From: BQJD01 sp964350265
GTDB taxonomy: Bacteria > Pseudomonadota > Gammaproteobacteria > Arenicellales > CAJQKF01
Assembly: GCA_964350265.1 (NCBI GenBank)
Contig: CAYGJZ010000025.1
Location: 1 to 47,561, forward strand
DNA: 47,561 nt
Direction: 5' to 3'
In this document: positions 36,929 through 44,826 of the stretch, one piece after another
Position numbering within the stretch: the stretch's first letter is position 1
How the letters are laid out: the number at the start of each line of letters is the position of its first letter
Program-made: the position numbers and the translations under genes
The notes under the pieces: generated by a model
The model's database searches: none
The model's input: the letters and a program-made list of their open reading frames with translations, nothing else
Told to the model about the DNA's origin: nothing

Positions 36929-37711
36929 ATGTGCCAATCGCCATCCACCGAGGAAGGCGCGGTACCGGTCAGCACCGCGGCAGATCGCGGTGAGCCGGCA
37001 CCGCCGCCGTCGCCGACCCTGCTGCGGGAACTGGTCACCGCCAACCGCATTCTCTTCCGACACCGCGTGGTCGATGCCTTCGGCCATGTCAGCGTTCGCC
37101 ACGATGCCGATCCGTCGCGTTTCCTGCTCTCGCGCAACCGTGCCCCGGCACTGGTGGAAGCCGGGGACATCGTCGAGTTTCACCTGGACGGCACGCCGGT
37201 CAACGCCGGCGGGCGCGCGGTCTACCTGGAGCGTTTCATCCACGGCGAGATCTACCGCGCTCGCCCCGACGTGATGGCGGTGGTGCACAGCCATGCACCG
37301 GCGGTGGTGCCCTTCGGGATTGCCCGCGAGGTCAGCCTGCGGCCGGTGTGGCACATGAGCGGCTTTCTCGGCCAGCATACGCCGGTGTTCGAGATCCGCG
37401 AGTGCATCGAGCACAGCGACCTCCTGATTCGCTCCAACGCGCTGGGCGCGGCGCTGGCCGACAGCCTCGCCGGCCACGCGGTGGTGCTGATGCGCGGACA
37501 CGGTGCCACCGTGGTCGGCGAGTCGCTGCGCCAGGTGGTGTTTCGCGCGGTGTACACGCAGTTGAACGCCGAGTTGCAGTTCCAGGCGCTGCAACTGGGC
37601 GAGGTGAACTACCTGAACGATGGCGAGGTCGAGGCGACCACCCGCTCGGTGGGCAGCCAGCTGGACCGCGCCTGGGACTTGTGGGCGCGGGAGGTCGAGG
37701 ACCATCGCTGA
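36929..37711 (+). CDS. Class II aldolase/adducin-fold protein
   Basis: A 260-residue metal-dependent lyase-fold protein. The zinc ligands of the family are visible in V-V-H-S-H-A-P-A-V-V (about 114-123) and M-R-G-H-G-A-T-V (about 188-195), and F-G-H-V-S-V-R (about 51-57) matches the N-terminal substrate loop. The family includes sugar-phosphate aldolases/epimerases and also decarboxylases of hydroxylated aromatic acids, for example the 3,4-dihydroxyphthalate decarboxylase PhtC of actinobacterial phthalate pathways. The catabolic context favours such a decarboxylase or a late-pathway aldolase, but this is inference. First gene of a two-gene unit with the MarR regulator (17-base gap). Confidence 0.8.
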   Translation: MCQSPSTEEGAVPVSTAADRGEPAPPPSPTLLRELVTANRILFRHRVVDAFGHVSVRHDADPSRFLLSRNRAPALVEAGDIVEFHLDGTPVNAGGRAVYLERFIHGEIYRARPDVMAVVHSHAPAVVPFGIAREVSLRPVWHMSGFLGQHTPVFEIRECIEHSDLLIRSNALGAALADSLAGHAVVLMRGHGATVVGESLRQVVFRAVYTQLNAELQFQALQLGEVNYLNDGEVEATTRSVGSQLDRAWDLWAREVEDHR

Positions 37712-37728
37712 CCCGTTGAACGTATTGC

Positions 37729-38373
37729 ATGACCAGGAGCAGGGGATTGGATAACAAGGCGAGAGTGGAACGGATCGCATCGCGGATGAATGAACTCGAC
37801 GGCACCACGCGGTCGATTCTCGAACACTGGACCCGCATGGCGCCGGACGACCGGCTCGCCCACCTGCTGCGCGACGCGGCACGCGGCCTGCAGCGTTCGT
37901 TGCAGTTGCGTCTGTCCGACCACGGCATTTCCTTCGGCCACTGGGTCTACCTGCGCATCCTGTGGTCCACCGACGGGTTGAGCCAGCGCGAATTGAGCAT
38001 CCAGGCCGGCTTGATGGAGTCGACCACGCATACCGCGCTCAGCCGGATGGAGAAGCTCGGCCTGGTCGAGCGTCGTCACCAGGGTGGCAACCGCCGCAAG
38101 CTGCACGTCTTCCTCACGCCTCGCGGCAAGGGCCTGGAGAAGGAACTGGTGCCGTTGGCCGAGGACGTGAACCGGGTGGCGGTGGCCGGCCTGACCAAGA
38201 CACAGGTGGAGGGGCTGCGCGAGTCGCTGTTCACCATCATCACCAACCTCGCCCTCGACGAGTTCGACGCGGTGGAGCGTGGCCAGCGCATCCTGTCCAC
38301 CCGGGAGGTGGCGCGCAATGCCCGCGTCGGCGCCCGCAAGGGGCGCCGGGCGTCCGCCGGGATCGACGAGTAG
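37729..38373 (+). CDS. MarR-family transcriptional regulator
   Basis: A 214-residue MarR/winged-helix regulator. The DNA-binding part is clear: L-S-Q-R-E-L-S-I-Q-A-G-L-M-E-S-T-T-H-T-A-L-S-R-M-E-K-L-G-L-V-E-R (split here by residue; about 84-115), followed by the wing R-R-H-Q-G-G-N-R-R-K and L-T-P-R-G-K. MarR proteins are dimers that release palindromic operators when they bind small, often phenolic, ligands. ATG at 37729 follows the aldolase stop by 17 bases but has no Shine-Dalgarno; TTG at 37747 has AGGAG seven bases upstream and is a good alternative start. Probable regulator of the surrounding catabolic genes. Confidence 0.9.
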   Translation: MTRSRGLDNKARVERIASRMNELDGTTRSILEHWTRMAPDDRLAHLLRDAARGLQRSLQLRLSDHGISFGHWVYLRILWSTDGLSQRELSIQAGLMESTTHTALSRMEKLGLVERRHQGGNRRKLHVFLTPRGKGLEKELVPLAEDVNRVAVAGLTKTQVEGLRESLFTIITNLALDEFDAVERGQRILSTREVARNARVGARKGRRASAGIDE

Positions 38374-38385
38374 GCCGGGCGGGCG

Positions 38386-39678
38386 CTAGCCGGCCTGTTC
38401 GCGGACGGCCAGTTCCTCCTCGGCGGCGCCGAGTTCGCGCCAGTTGGTCTGCTTGCTGACCACGCCCTGGTAGGAGGCGATGCGGGTCGGCGGAATGCGC
38501 GGCTCGGTGGTGCCGATGGCATCGCCGCCCGCGGCGACCTCGCGGGCCGCCGCCACCATGATGCGGCGGAACTCCACCACCGCGATGTCGCTGGCACCGA
38601 GCACCTCGCGGGTGCGGTCGATGATGGCGCCCATCGACGTCCACATGGCGATGTCCTGGTTGGGGATGCCGGGGATGCCGGTGAAGTCGCCCTCGGCCAT
38701 GGCCGCGCGGTCCTGCAGGAAGTCGTTGCCGAGGTGGCGCTTGTTGCTGTAGTCCTCGTTCAGATCGACGCCGGGGGTGGCATGGCCGAAGGCGCGCCAG
38801 GTCTTGGTGTCGGGGCAGTCGACGCCGCCCCAGGCGATGAAGTGGAACACCGAGTTCTCGTCGTCCTCGGGCACGATGACGCTGGCCACGTTGTAGGACG
38901 TGTTCGGCGGAATCAGCGCGACGAAGGGGGCGACGTAGACGGTGACGCGCACGTAGTCGTGGGTGGCGGCGTTCTTGATCGGCCGGCGCAGGGCGGCGTA
39001 GCGGAAGCCGAAGGAGGTCGGTTGGGTGACCAGCCGCGGCGACTTGTCGGTGGACGGTCGCAGCCACTGGGTGTCGTTGGCGCCGGCGCTGTCCACCCGG
39101 GCCGGCACCATGTCGCTGGAGTGCAGGCTGGAGGAGTGCGCCGAGTCGATCTGTCCCTCCATGATCTGCGCCCAGTTGGCCGGCACCTTGATCTTCAGTA
39201 TGGACACCGGGGTGTCATCGTCCGGGGAGAAGGAGGGACGCTCGAACGGCGGCGCTTCCTCGGCATCGCCCAGGTATACCCAGACGAAGCCGCCGCACTC
39301 GGTCACCGGGTAGGCGCGGTGCTTGACCTTGGTCTTCAGCGTGCTTTCCGGCGGCTCGGAGAGCATGTCCACGCAGTTGCCTTCGACGTCGAACTTCCAG
39401 CCGTGGTACAGGCAGCGTAGTCCGCACTCCTCGTTGCGGCCGTAGACCAGCGAGGCGCGGCGGTGCGGACACAGCTCGTCGAGGGCGCCAAGGCGGCCTT
39501 CGCTGTCGCGGAAGATGACCAGGTTCTGGCCGAGCAGGCGGGCGCGAACCGGCGCGCCGTCCGGTTCGGCGACTTCCTCGGACAGCAGGGCGGGTATCCA
39601 GTGGCGGCGCATCAGCGCGCCCATCGGCGCATCGCCGGTGACGCGGGTCAACAGGTCGTTTTCTTCGGCGGTCATCAT
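38386..39678 (-). CDS. Rieske ring-hydroxylating oxygenase, phthalate 4,5-dioxygenase type
   Basis: A 430-residue oxygenase. The Rieske [2Fe-2S] ligands are C70-x-H72 (C-P-H-R) and C89-x2-H92 (C-L-Y-H). The mononuclear iron site begins N-W-A-Q-I-M-E-G-Q-I-D-S-A-H (His181) and S-S-L-H (His186). Single-component alpha-type architecture, the conserved R-N-E-E-C-G-L-R-C-x-Y-H-G-W-K-F-D and the neighbours fit phthalate 4,5-dioxygenase (Pht3/OphA2), which makes the 4,5-cis-dihydrodiol. Two ATGs (39678, 39675) are possible; GAGGA lies upstream of both. Convergent with marR, divergent from the reductase gene. Confidence 0.85.
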   Translation of the reverse strand: MMTAEENDLLTRVTGDAPMGALMRRHWIPALLSEEVAEPDGAPVRARLLGQNLVIFRDSEGRLGALDELCPHRRASLVYGRNEECGLRCLYHGWKFDVEGNCVDMLSEPPESTLKTKVKHRAYPVTECGGFVWVYLGDAEEAPPFERPSFSPDDDTPVSILKIKVPANWAQIMEGQIDSAHSSSLHSSDMVPARVDSAGANDTQWLRPSTDKSPRLVTQPTSFGFRYAALRRPIKNAATHDYVRVTVYVAPFVALIPPNTSYNVASVIVPEDDENSVFHFIAWGGVDCPDTKTWRAFGHATPGVDLNEDYSNKRHLGNDFLQDRAAMAEGDFTGIPGIPNQDIAMWTSMGAIIDRTREVLGASDIAVVEFRRIMVAAAREVAAGGDAIGTTEPRIPPTRIASYQGVVSKQTNWRELGAAEEELAVREQAG

Positions 39679-39741
39679 GATCCCATTTTCCTCTTCGTCG
39701 CGGGAAACTCTGCCGGGGTCCTCGGCAAGGCGCGGCCCGGC

Positions 39742-39769
39742 TTGACAAATAAACTTAGAAATCTAAACT
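39742..39769 (+). promoter_or_regulatory. Promoter of the reductase-dehydrogenase-decarboxylase operon
   Basis: TTGACA (39742-39747), a perfect -35, then 16 bases, then TAAACT (39764-39769), a four-of-six -10. The predicted start is near 39776, about 45 bases before the reductase ATG. The putative MarR operator fills most of the spacer and touches the -10, the classic arrangement for repression. Confidence 0.65.
39755..39766. promoter_or_regulatory. Putative MarR operator 2 (TTAGA-N2-TCTAA)
   Basis: Second exact copy of TTAGAAATCTAA, again preceded by AAAC, in the 142-base divergent region between the Rieske oxygenase and reductase genes. It lies within the -35/-10 spacer of the reductase promoter. 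Sharing 16 identical bases with operator 1 in a GC-rich genome is unlikely to be chance. Confidence 0.7.
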
Positions 39770-39820
39770 AAATGACGTTCCCTGTCACCCCATGCCCAAG
39801 ACGGACCCGCACCGCCAGCC

Positions 39821-40789
39821 ATGACCACCCCCGCCGAAGCCGACCAATTCCTCTCCCTGCGCATCGCCAGCAAGCAGGAACTGGCGCGGGACATCTGGCA
39901 GTTCGAGCTGGTGCACCCGGACGGTGAACCGCTGCCGTCCTTCCAGCCCGGTGCCCACGTGACCGTGATCACGCCGTCCGGGGCGCGGCGCAACTACTCG
40001 CTGTGCAGCGATCCCGGCGACGCGTCGCACTACCTGCTCGGCATCAAGGCCGAACGCGAGGGGCGGGGCGCGTCGCTGAGCATGGTCGAGCAGGCGGTCG
40101 AGGGACAGTCGCTGGCGGTGGCCGGGCCGGAGAACAGCTTTCCGCTGGTGGAGGCCGACGAGTACCTGTTCATTGCCGGCGGCATTGGCATTACCCCGAT
40201 CCTGTCCATGCTGCGCACCCTGCGCAGCCGGGGCCACCAGGGCTTCCGGCTCGTCTACCTGACCCGCGACGCCGGCCATACCGCCTTCCTCGACGAGCTT
40301 GGCGCGGCGGAGTTCGACGGCCGCGTCACCGTGCACCACGACCATGGCGACCCGGAGCAGATGTTCGACTTCTGGCCGCTGTTCGAGAAGCCCGGCAAGG
40401 CCCATGTCTATTGTTGCGGGCCCCGGCCGCTGATGGAGGAGATCCGCGCCGTCTCCGGCCACTGGTCGCAGGAGCGCATCCACTTCGAGGACTTCGCCTC
40501 CGACGTACGCGCACTGCGCGAAGACGACAGCGCCTTTACCGTGCGCCACGCCGACACCGGTGAACGGGTGGCGGTGGCGGCGGACTCCACCATCCTCGAG
40601 TCCCTGCGGCAGGCCGGGCACGAACTGCCCAGTTCCTGCGAGAGCGGCACCTGTGGCACCTGCCGCATGACGCTGGTGTCCGGCGAGGTCGATCACCGCG
40701 ACATGGTGCTGGAAGACCACCAGCGTGGCGAGTACATCATGGTCTGCGTCTCCCGCGCCCGCGGCGACGAACTCGTGCTGCGCTGGTGA
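39821..40789 (+). CDS. Phthalate dioxygenase reductase-type FMN/[2Fe-2S] protein
   Basis: A 322-residue electron-transfer partner for the Rieske oxygenase, of the phthalate dioxygenase reductase class (Pht2/OphA1). Order of domains: FMN-binding barrel (R-N-Y-S-L-C-S, about 56-62), NAD-binding domain (A-G-G-I-G-I-T-P-I-L-S-M, about 118-129; Y-C-C-G-P-R-P-L-M) and a C-terminal plant-type [2Fe-2S] ferredoxin with C-E-S-G-T-C-G-T-C (C-x4-C-x2-C) and the fourth Cys in M-V-C-V-S-R-A. It takes electrons from NADH. First gene of the rightward catabolic operon; dehydrogenase gene starts seven bases after its stop. Confidence 0.9.
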   Translation: MTTPAEADQFLSLRIASKQELARDIWQFELVHPDGEPLPSFQPGAHVTVITPSGARRNYSLCSDPGDASHYLLGIKAEREGRGASLSMVEQAVEGQSLAVAGPENSFPLVEADEYLFIAGGIGITPILSMLRTLRSRGHQGFRLVYLTRDAGHTAFLDELGAAEFDGRVTVHHDHGDPEQMFDFWPLFEKPGKAHVYCCGPRPLMEEIRAVSGHWSQERIHFEDFASDVRALREDDSAFTVRHADTGERVAVAADSTILESLRQAGHELPSSCESGTCGTCRMTLVSGEVDHRDMVLEDHQRGEYIMVCVSRARGDELVLRW

Positions 40790-40796
40790 GCCGCCG

Positions 40797-41987
40797 GTGA
40801 GCGGCGGCCGCAGGGTGGGCCTGGGCGTGATCGGGCTCGGTCGGGGCTTTTCCCTGATGCTGCCGAGCTTCGTGCGTGACCATCGCTTCCAGTTGGTCGC
40901 CGCGGCCACCCCGGGCGCCGAGGGCCGTGCCGCCTTCGCCCGCGACTTCGGTGGCGCCACCTATGCCGAGGCGGCGGCACTGGTCGAGGACCCGAAGGTG
41001 GAGGCGGTGTACGTGGCCAGTCCCCACCAGTTTCACTGCGAGCATGTCTGCGCGGCGGCGGCTGCCGGCCGCCACGTGCTGGTGGACAAGCCCCTGGCCA
41101 TCCGGCTGGACGAGGGCCAGCGCATGCTGGAGGCGGCCGAGCGCGCCGGGGTGCATGTCGTCGTCGGTCCCAGCCACAGTTTCGACGCGCCGGTGATGCT
41201 GGCGCGGCGCCTGGTCGCCTCGGGCGAGCTCGGCGCGCTGCGCATGCTGCACGCGATGAACTACACCGACTTCCTCTACCGGCCGCGACGGGTCGAGGAA
41301 CTGGATACCGCCGCCGGCGGCGGCGTCATCTTCAGCCAGGCCGTTCACCAGGTGGACGTGGCCCGGCTGCTGGCCGGCGGCGATGCCGTCGACGTCTTCG
41401 CGCAGACCGGCAACTGGGATCCGAAGCGCCCCACCGAGGGCGCCTACAGTGCCATTCTGCGATTTCGTGATGGCGCATTCGCTTCCTTGACCTACAATGG
41501 CTATGGCCACTTCGACTCCGACGTGTTCATGGACGGCTTCGGCGAGCTGGGCTTTCGCAAGGACCCCGCCGCCCTCGGCCGGGCGCGACGCGCGCTGGCC
41601 GGACTGTCCGCGGAGGAAGAGGCGGCGCGCAAGCGGGCACGCAACTACGGGGTGGCGAAGGCCGCCGATCCGGCCGGCGCGCTGCCCGATGCCCACGAGC
41701 ACTTCGGCCTGGTGATCGCCAGTTGCGACGGCGGCGACCTGCGCCTGCGTGCCGACGGCGTGGACGTCTACGGCGAGCAGGGCCTGAAGCACCATGCACT
41801 GGCGCCGCCGCTGGTGCCAAGGCAGGAGGTCATGGACGAACTGTACCGCGCGGTGGTCGAGGATCAGCCGCCGACGCGTTCGGTCCGCTGGGGCCTGGCC
41901 ACGCTGGAGGCGGCGCTGGCCATGCTGGAGTCCACGCGTATCGGCCAGCCCGTCGCGCTCAGCCGGCAGCAGGCGCTGGCCGGATAG
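40797..41987 (+). CDS. Gfo/Idh/MocA-family dehydrogenase, Pht4-like
   Basis: A 396-residue NAD(P)-dependent oxidoreductase. The Rossmann start G-L-G-V-I-G-L-G-R-G-F and L-V-D-K-P-L-A (the EKP-type catalytic Lys segment, about 97-103) are clear, followed by the C-terminal alpha/beta domain (G-G-G-V-I-F-S-Q-A-V-H-Q-V-D, with the catalytic His). Pht4 of Pseudomonas, the proposed 4,5-dihydro-4,5-dihydroxyphthalate dehydrogenase, belongs to this family, and the gene order supports the same role: rearomatising the cis-diol. GTG at 40797 is chosen; the open frame upstream is a shadow of the reductase gene. Confidence 0.82.
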   Translation: MSGGRRVGLGVIGLGRGFSLMLPSFVRDHRFQLVAAATPGAEGRAAFARDFGGATYAEAAALVEDPKVEAVYVASPHQFHCEHVCAAAAAGRHVLVDKPLAIRLDEGQRMLEAAERAGVHVVVGPSHSFDAPVMLARRLVASGELGALRMLHAMNYTDFLYRPRRVEELDTAAGGGVIFSQAVHQVDVARLLAGGDAVDVFAQTGNWDPKRPTEGAYSAILRFRDGAFASLTYNGYGHFDSDVFMDGFGELGFRKDPAALGRARRALAGLSAEEEAARKRARNYGVAKAADPAGALPDAHEHFGLVIASCDGGDLRLRADGVDVYGEQGLKHHALAPPLVPRQEVMDELYRAVVEDQPPTRSVRWGLATLEAALAMLESTRIGQPVALSRQQALAG

Positions 41988-42019
41988 CACACACGACAAG
42001 AACCGCAACAGGAGCACCC

Positions 42020-43012
42020 GTGTCCAACCTGCAACTTTCCGTCGCCATCGGCGACTACGACAGGAACCGTCCGCTGATCGACGGCCGCATCGCCATCGAC
42101 GGCGTCGACCCGGTATTCATGACGCTGTCGCCGGAGGAGATCTTCTTTCGCGCCTTCCGCCACCGGGCCTTCGACATCTGCGAGATGTCCTTCGGCTCCT
42201 ACGTGGTCAGCGTCGACCAGGGCAATCCCCACTACATCGCCATCCCGGCCTTTCTCTCCCGTGCCTTCCGCCACACCTCCATCCTGGTGCGCACCGATCG
42301 CGGCATCGATCGCCCCGAGGACCTGAAAGGCCGTCGCATCGGCATCGCCGAGTACCAGTTGAGTGCCAATGTCTGGGCCCGCGCCCTGCTCGAGGACGAT
42401 CACGGGGTGAAGCCGTCGGACATTACCTGGGTGCGTGGCGGCATGGAGGCGGCCGGCCGGCCGGAGAAGATCCGCCTCACCCTGCCGGACGATGTCACCG
42501 TGGAGAACGCCCCGGAAGGGCGTTCCCTGAACGACCTGCTGGCGGCCGGCGACATCGACGGCTTCATGGGCCCGCGCACCCTGTCCTGCTTCGACCAGGG
42601 GCATGCCGATGTCGGCCGCCTGTTCCGCGACTCCACCGCGGCCGCCGCCGACTACTACCGCCGCACCGGCATCTTTCCGATCATGCACCTGCTCGGCGTG
42701 CGCCGCAGCCTGGCGGAGCAGCATCCGTGGCTGCCGACGGCGTTGTTCAAGGCCTTTTCCGCGTCGAAGAAGCAGGCACTTGCGCACCTGTCCGATACCT
42801 CCGCCACCAAGATCACGCTGCCCTTCGTCGAGGAGCGCCTGGTCGAGGCCCGCGAGCTGCTCGGCGAGGATTTCTTTTCCTACGGCGTGCCGGCGAACCA
42901 GGTGGTGCTGGACAGCTTCCTCGACCATCATCATCGCCAGGGCCTGTCCTCCCGGCGCATCGGTGTCGAGGAGCTGTTCCACCCGTCGACGCTGGAGTCC
43001 TACAGTATCTGA
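42020..43012 (+). CDS. 4,5-dihydroxyphthalate decarboxylase homologue (Pht5-like)
   Basis: A 330-residue cytoplasmic protein of the 4,5-dihydroxyphthalate decarboxylase family, which has a periplasmic-binding-protein-like fold but no signal peptide here. Recognisable segments are S-V-A-I-G-D-Y-D-R-N-R-P-L, D-I-C-E-M-S-F-G-S-Y and F-P-I-M-H-L-L-G-V-R-R. The reaction removes the 2-carboxyl of 4,5-dihydroxyphthalate to give protocatechuate. GTG at 42020 has AGGAG ten bases upstream; the frame continues upstream only inside the previous gene. Together with the three genes before it, it completes a Pht2-Pht5-type set. Confidence 0.87.
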   Translation: MSNLQLSVAIGDYDRNRPLIDGRIAIDGVDPVFMTLSPEEIFFRAFRHRAFDICEMSFGSYVVSVDQGNPHYIAIPAFLSRAFRHTSILVRTDRGIDRPEDLKGRRIGIAEYQLSANVWARALLEDDHGVKPSDITWVRGGMEAAGRPEKIRLTLPDDVTVENAPEGRSLNDLLAAGDIDGFMGPRTLSCFDQGHADVGRLFRDSTAAAADYYRRTGIFPIMHLLGVRRSLAEQHPWLPTALFKAFSASKKQALAHLSDTSATKITLPFVEERLVEARELLGEDFFSYGVPANQVVLDSFLDHHHRQGLSSRRIGVEELFHPSTLESYSI

Positions 43013-43035
43013 CCCCCTGCACAGCCGGAGCCGAC

Positions 43036-43902
43036 GTGCGCAGCGGTGACCAGCCGCTGCGCGGCGTCGTCATGCTGCTGGCCAGCCTGGTGTTCATGGC
43101 GGTGATGAGCGCCATGGTCAAGTACGTGTCGCCGCGCCAGGGCCTGGCCGAAATCCTGTTCTACCGTTTCGCCGGTTCCCTGCTGCCGTTGCTGCTGGTG
43201 ACCTGGCGGCGCGGCGGCTTCGTGCAGTTGCGCACCTCGCAGCCCTGGCAGCACGTGATCCGCTCCGCCTTCGGCGTGCTCGGCATCGGCCTGTACTTCT
43301 ACGCGCTCGGCGCCATTCCCATTGCCGACGCCACCGCGCTGACCTACTCGGCACCGATGTTCCTGGTGGTGTTCGCGGTGCTGATGCTGTCCGAGCGGGT
43401 GGACGCCGCCACCTGGCTGGCGGTGCTGGTGGGCTTTGCCGGCATGTTGCTGATTGCCAACCCGCGCGGACACGGCATCGGCATCGGCACGCTGGCGGCG
43501 ATCGGCTCGGCGGTGTTCGGTGCGCTGGTCTCGGTGTGGATCCGCCGTCTCAGCGCCATGGACGCGCCGGTCACCATCGCGGTGTTCTACAACACCTTCG
43601 GCATGCTGGTGGGCGGCGCCTGGTGGCTGCTCGCCGGCGGTTCGCCCGGGCTCGACGCCGACACCGCGGTGATGGTGCTGATGGGCCTGCTCGGCGGCGC
43701 CCAGCAGTACTTCATGACCACCTCGTTCCGCTATGCCGAGGCCAGCCTGCTGGCGCCGTTGCAGTACGCGTTGCTGGTCTTCGCCGGCCTGGTCGGCTGG
43801 ATGGCCTTCGACGAGGTGCCCACCGCCGGTGCCGTGGCCGGCGCCGTGATCATCGCCGCGAGCGGGGTGTTCATTGTTCGACGTCGCGGCCGTCGGGCAT
43901 AA
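43036..43902 (+). CDS. EamA/DMT-family permease (catabolic operon)
   Basis: A 288-residue inner-membrane protein with about ten helices in two EamA repeats (first: F-M-A-V-M-S-A-M-V-K-Y-V; second: A-I-G-S-A-V-F-G-A-L-V-S-V-W-I). DMT permeases move small metabolites. It begins 23 bases after the decarboxylase, so it may belong to the operon and could export an intermediate or import an aromatic, but the substrate is unknown. GTG start at 43036 with CCGGAG upstream; the ORF is open far upstream only as a shadow. Confidence 0.82.
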   Translation: MRSGDQPLRGVVMLLASLVFMAVMSAMVKYVSPRQGLAEILFYRFAGSLLPLLLVTWRRGGFVQLRTSQPWQHVIRSAFGVLGIGLYFYALGAIPIADATALTYSAPMFLVVFAVLMLSERVDAATWLAVLVGFAGMLLIANPRGHGIGIGTLAAIGSAVFGALVSVWIRRLSAMDAPVTIAVFYNTFGMLVGGAWWLLAGGSPGLDADTAVMVLMGLLGGAQQYFMTTSFRYAEASLLAPLQYALLVFAGLVGWMAFDEVPTAGAVAGAVIIAASGVFIVRRRGRRA

Positions 43903-43903
43903 T
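43874..43903 (+). promoter_or_regulatory. Candidate promoter of nadC
   Basis: TTGTTC (43874-43879) and CATAAT (43898-43903) with an 18-base spacer, inside the end of the permease gene. The -10 matches five of six bases. Predicted start near 43910. A tight hairpin CGGCGGC-CT-GCCGCCG follows at about 43916-43931 in the leader. Confidence 0.35.
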
Positions 43904-43955
43904 GCGCCGCTTTGCCGGCGGCCTGCCGCCGTCGGCGTCACCGGGTTCTGCCACC

Positions 43956-44816
43956 ATGTTCGACGATAACGAATCCCTCGAGTCCGCCCGCCAGCGCAAC
44001 GTCCGCGATGCCCTCTACGAGGACATCGGTCGCTGCGACTGGACCGGGCGGCTGGTGCCTGCCGGGCGCCGTGTCCATGCCCGGGTGGTGGTCCGCGAGA
44101 CCGCGGTGCTGTGCGGCAGCGCCTGGTTCGATGACTGCTTCCATGCCCTGGAAGCGGGCGCCGAGATCGCCTGGCAGCGCAACGATGGCGATGACCTCGC
44201 CGCCGGCGACGTGGTCTGCGAGATTCACGCCAGCGCCCGCGCCGCGCTGGGCGCCGAGCGGGCGGCGCTGAACTTCCTGCAGATGCTCTCCGCGGTGGCC
44301 ACCGAGACACGGCGCTATGCCCGCGCCATCGAAGGGCTTTCGCCCAATCCGCGTGGCTGCCTGGTGCTGGACACGCGCAAGACCCTGCCGGGACTGCGCC
44401 AGGCGCAGAAGTACGCGGTGCGCACCGGCGGCGGCACCAATCACCGCATGGCCCTGTGGGACGGCATCCTGATCAAGGAAAACCACATTGCCGCCGCCGG
44501 CGGCATCCGCGCCGCGCTGGCGGCCGCCGAGGCGCTCGCCGCCGGGGTCGACATCCAGGTCGAGGTGGAGAACATCGAGCAGCTTCGCGAAGCCCTGGAT
44601 GCCGGCGCCGCCTACGTGTTGCTGGACAACTTCTCCCTCGAGGGCATGCGCGAGGCCTGCGCGGTGAACCAGGGCCGGGCCATGCTGGAAGTCTCCGGCG
44701 GGGTGGACCTCGACAGCGTGCGCGAGATCGCCGCCACCGGCGTCGACCGCGTCTCCAGCGGCAAGCTGACCAAGGACGTGCGCGCGGTGGACTTCTCCAT
44801 GCGCGTGGTGGACTGA
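43956..44816 (+). CDS. nadC: Nicotinate-nucleotide pyrophosphorylase (carboxylating)
   Basis: A 286-residue quinolinate phosphoribosyltransferase, the NAD synthesis step that makes nicotinate mononucleotide from quinolinate and PRPP. Signature segments: D-T-R-K-T-L-P-G-L-R, A-V-R-T-G-G-G-T-N-H-R, L-I-K-E-N-H and the C-terminal E-V-S-G-G-V-D-L. Length matches E. coli NadC (297). The ATG at 43956 fits the family. No nadA or nadB nearby. It converges with the second DMT permease gene, 10 bases apart. Confidence 0.95.
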   Translation: MFDDNESLESARQRNVRDALYEDIGRCDWTGRLVPAGRRVHARVVVRETAVLCGSAWFDDCFHALEAGAEIAWQRNDGDDLAAGDVVCEIHASARAALGAERAALNFLQMLSAVATETRRYARAIEGLSPNPRGCLVLDTRKTLPGLRQAQKYAVRTGGGTNHRMALWDGILIKENHIAAAGGIRAALAAAEALAAGVDIQVEVENIEQLREALDAGAAYVLLDNFSLEGMREACAVNQGRAMLEVSGGVDLDSVREIAATGVDRVSSGKLTKDVRAVDFSMRVVD

Positions 44817-44826
44817 ACCGCGGCGG

